A DNA stretch of 64,000 nucleotides, from contig JAHDFD010000009.1 of NCBI GenBank assembly GCA_020628375.1, forward strand, positions 38,263 through 102,262. The letters are read 5' to 3'. The stretch comes from Chitinophagales bacterium. Lineage in GTDB: Bacteria; Bacteroidota; Bacteroidia; Chitinophagales; UBA2359. The position numbers and the translations under genes are program-made. Shown in pieces: positions 63,922 to 64,000 of the stretch. The notes below the pieces were generated by a model. That model made no database searches. It was not told the origin of the DNA and was given only the letters and a program-made list of their open reading frames with translations. Each line of letters begins with the position of its first letter. Positions within the stretch are counted from its first letter, which is position 1.

Positions 63922-64000
63922 TCGACTACGCTCAGATACCAGTTCTCGACTACGCTCAGATACCAGTTCTCGACTACGCTCAGATACCAGTTCTCGACTA
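63922..64000. repeat. 24-bp tandem repeat running off the window
   Basis: The unit TCGACTACGCTCAGATACCAGTTC occurs exactly three times (63922, 63946, 63970), with a fourth copy starting at 63994 and cut by the window end. It is a TTCGACTACGCTCA-type dispersed repeat upstream of the beta-helix gene. Confidence 0.92.

Overview
This 64 kb window is chromosomal DNA of a low-GC (roughly 35 %) member of the Bacteroidota that carries a type IX secretion system (T9SS). The evidence is direct. Several large secreted proteins end in T9SS type A sorting domains and one ends in a type B (gliding-motility-associated, CHU_C) domain. A PorP/SprF-family outer-membrane protein and the gliding lipoprotein GldB are present. 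Promoters carry the phylum-typical TAnnTTTG -7 box, and Shine-Dalgarno sequences are weak. No rRNA, tRNA, CRISPR array, prophage or transposase gene was seen, and I cannot place the organism below phylum with confidence.

Layout. 1-6.1 kb: frr, gatA, a Cys-repeat T9SS cargo protein, lpdA and a secreted anchor-V-like protein. 6.3-15.3 kb: an M16 metalloprotease, a TRIC-type channel, a META-domain lipoprotein, two LemA lipoproteins in tandem, methylmalonyl-CoA epimerase, a Lys-rich XRE regulator, gldB and a DUF3137 membrane protein. A MITE-like element lies between the last two. 15.5-22.4 kb: a possible tiny transcript, a GH2 glycosidase, a di-haem peroxidase lipoprotein, then a patch of unrecognised small genes including a DUF2200 gene. 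22.5-24.8 kb: a thiS-thiC operon under a complete TPP riboswitch. 24.9-31.2 kb: a TPR protein, an overlapping trio (membrane protein, PorP/SprF, DUF4846 lipoprotein) and a VIT/VWA cargo protein. 31.3-43.5 kb: lysS, a type B cargo protein, two tandem DUF4177-like proteins, a nitronate monooxygenase-like enzyme, glpD, a spondin-domain lipoprotein, a YtxH/holin-like/bactofilin envelope cluster and a MurU-like nucleotidyltransferase. 43.8-50.6 kb: a lipoprotein, an odd CarboxypepD_reg / TonB-plug / VWA chimera, a cytochrome c-copper monooxygenase-like cargo protein, a PI-PLC-like lipoprotein and a Uma2 nuclease. 50.8-58.3 kb: acs, an AI-2E transporter, a DinB protein, a DUF4349 protein, and metX-metY, which has an unusual palindromic, duplicated leader. 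58.7-63.9 kb: a 1343-residue Asp/Cys-rich repeat cargo protein and a beta-helix secreted protein, probably one operon.

The most distinctive content is non-coding. The intergenic regions hold several dispersed inverted-repeat element families present in two or more copies: a double-hairpin element near 2.2 and 33.1 kb; a cruciform element near 43.7 and 55.5 kb with direct repeats at its edges; a 75-bp repeat near 28.8 and 58.4 kb; a 198-bp element near 13.9 kb with terminal inverted repeats and a 7-bp target duplication; and TTCGACTACGCTCA-type repeats. The first two families share the hairpin core TGGTC/GACCA. No mobilising enzyme is in view, so they look like non-autonomous elements.

How the genes work together: housekeeping genes (translation, pyruvate/2-oxoacid dehydrogenase, acetate activation, glycerol-3-phosphate oxidation, propionate/methylmalonyl metabolism, methionine and thiamine synthesis) are interleaved with single cell-surface genes. 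Apart from the thi, met, LemA and PorP/SprF groups, few long operons are evident.
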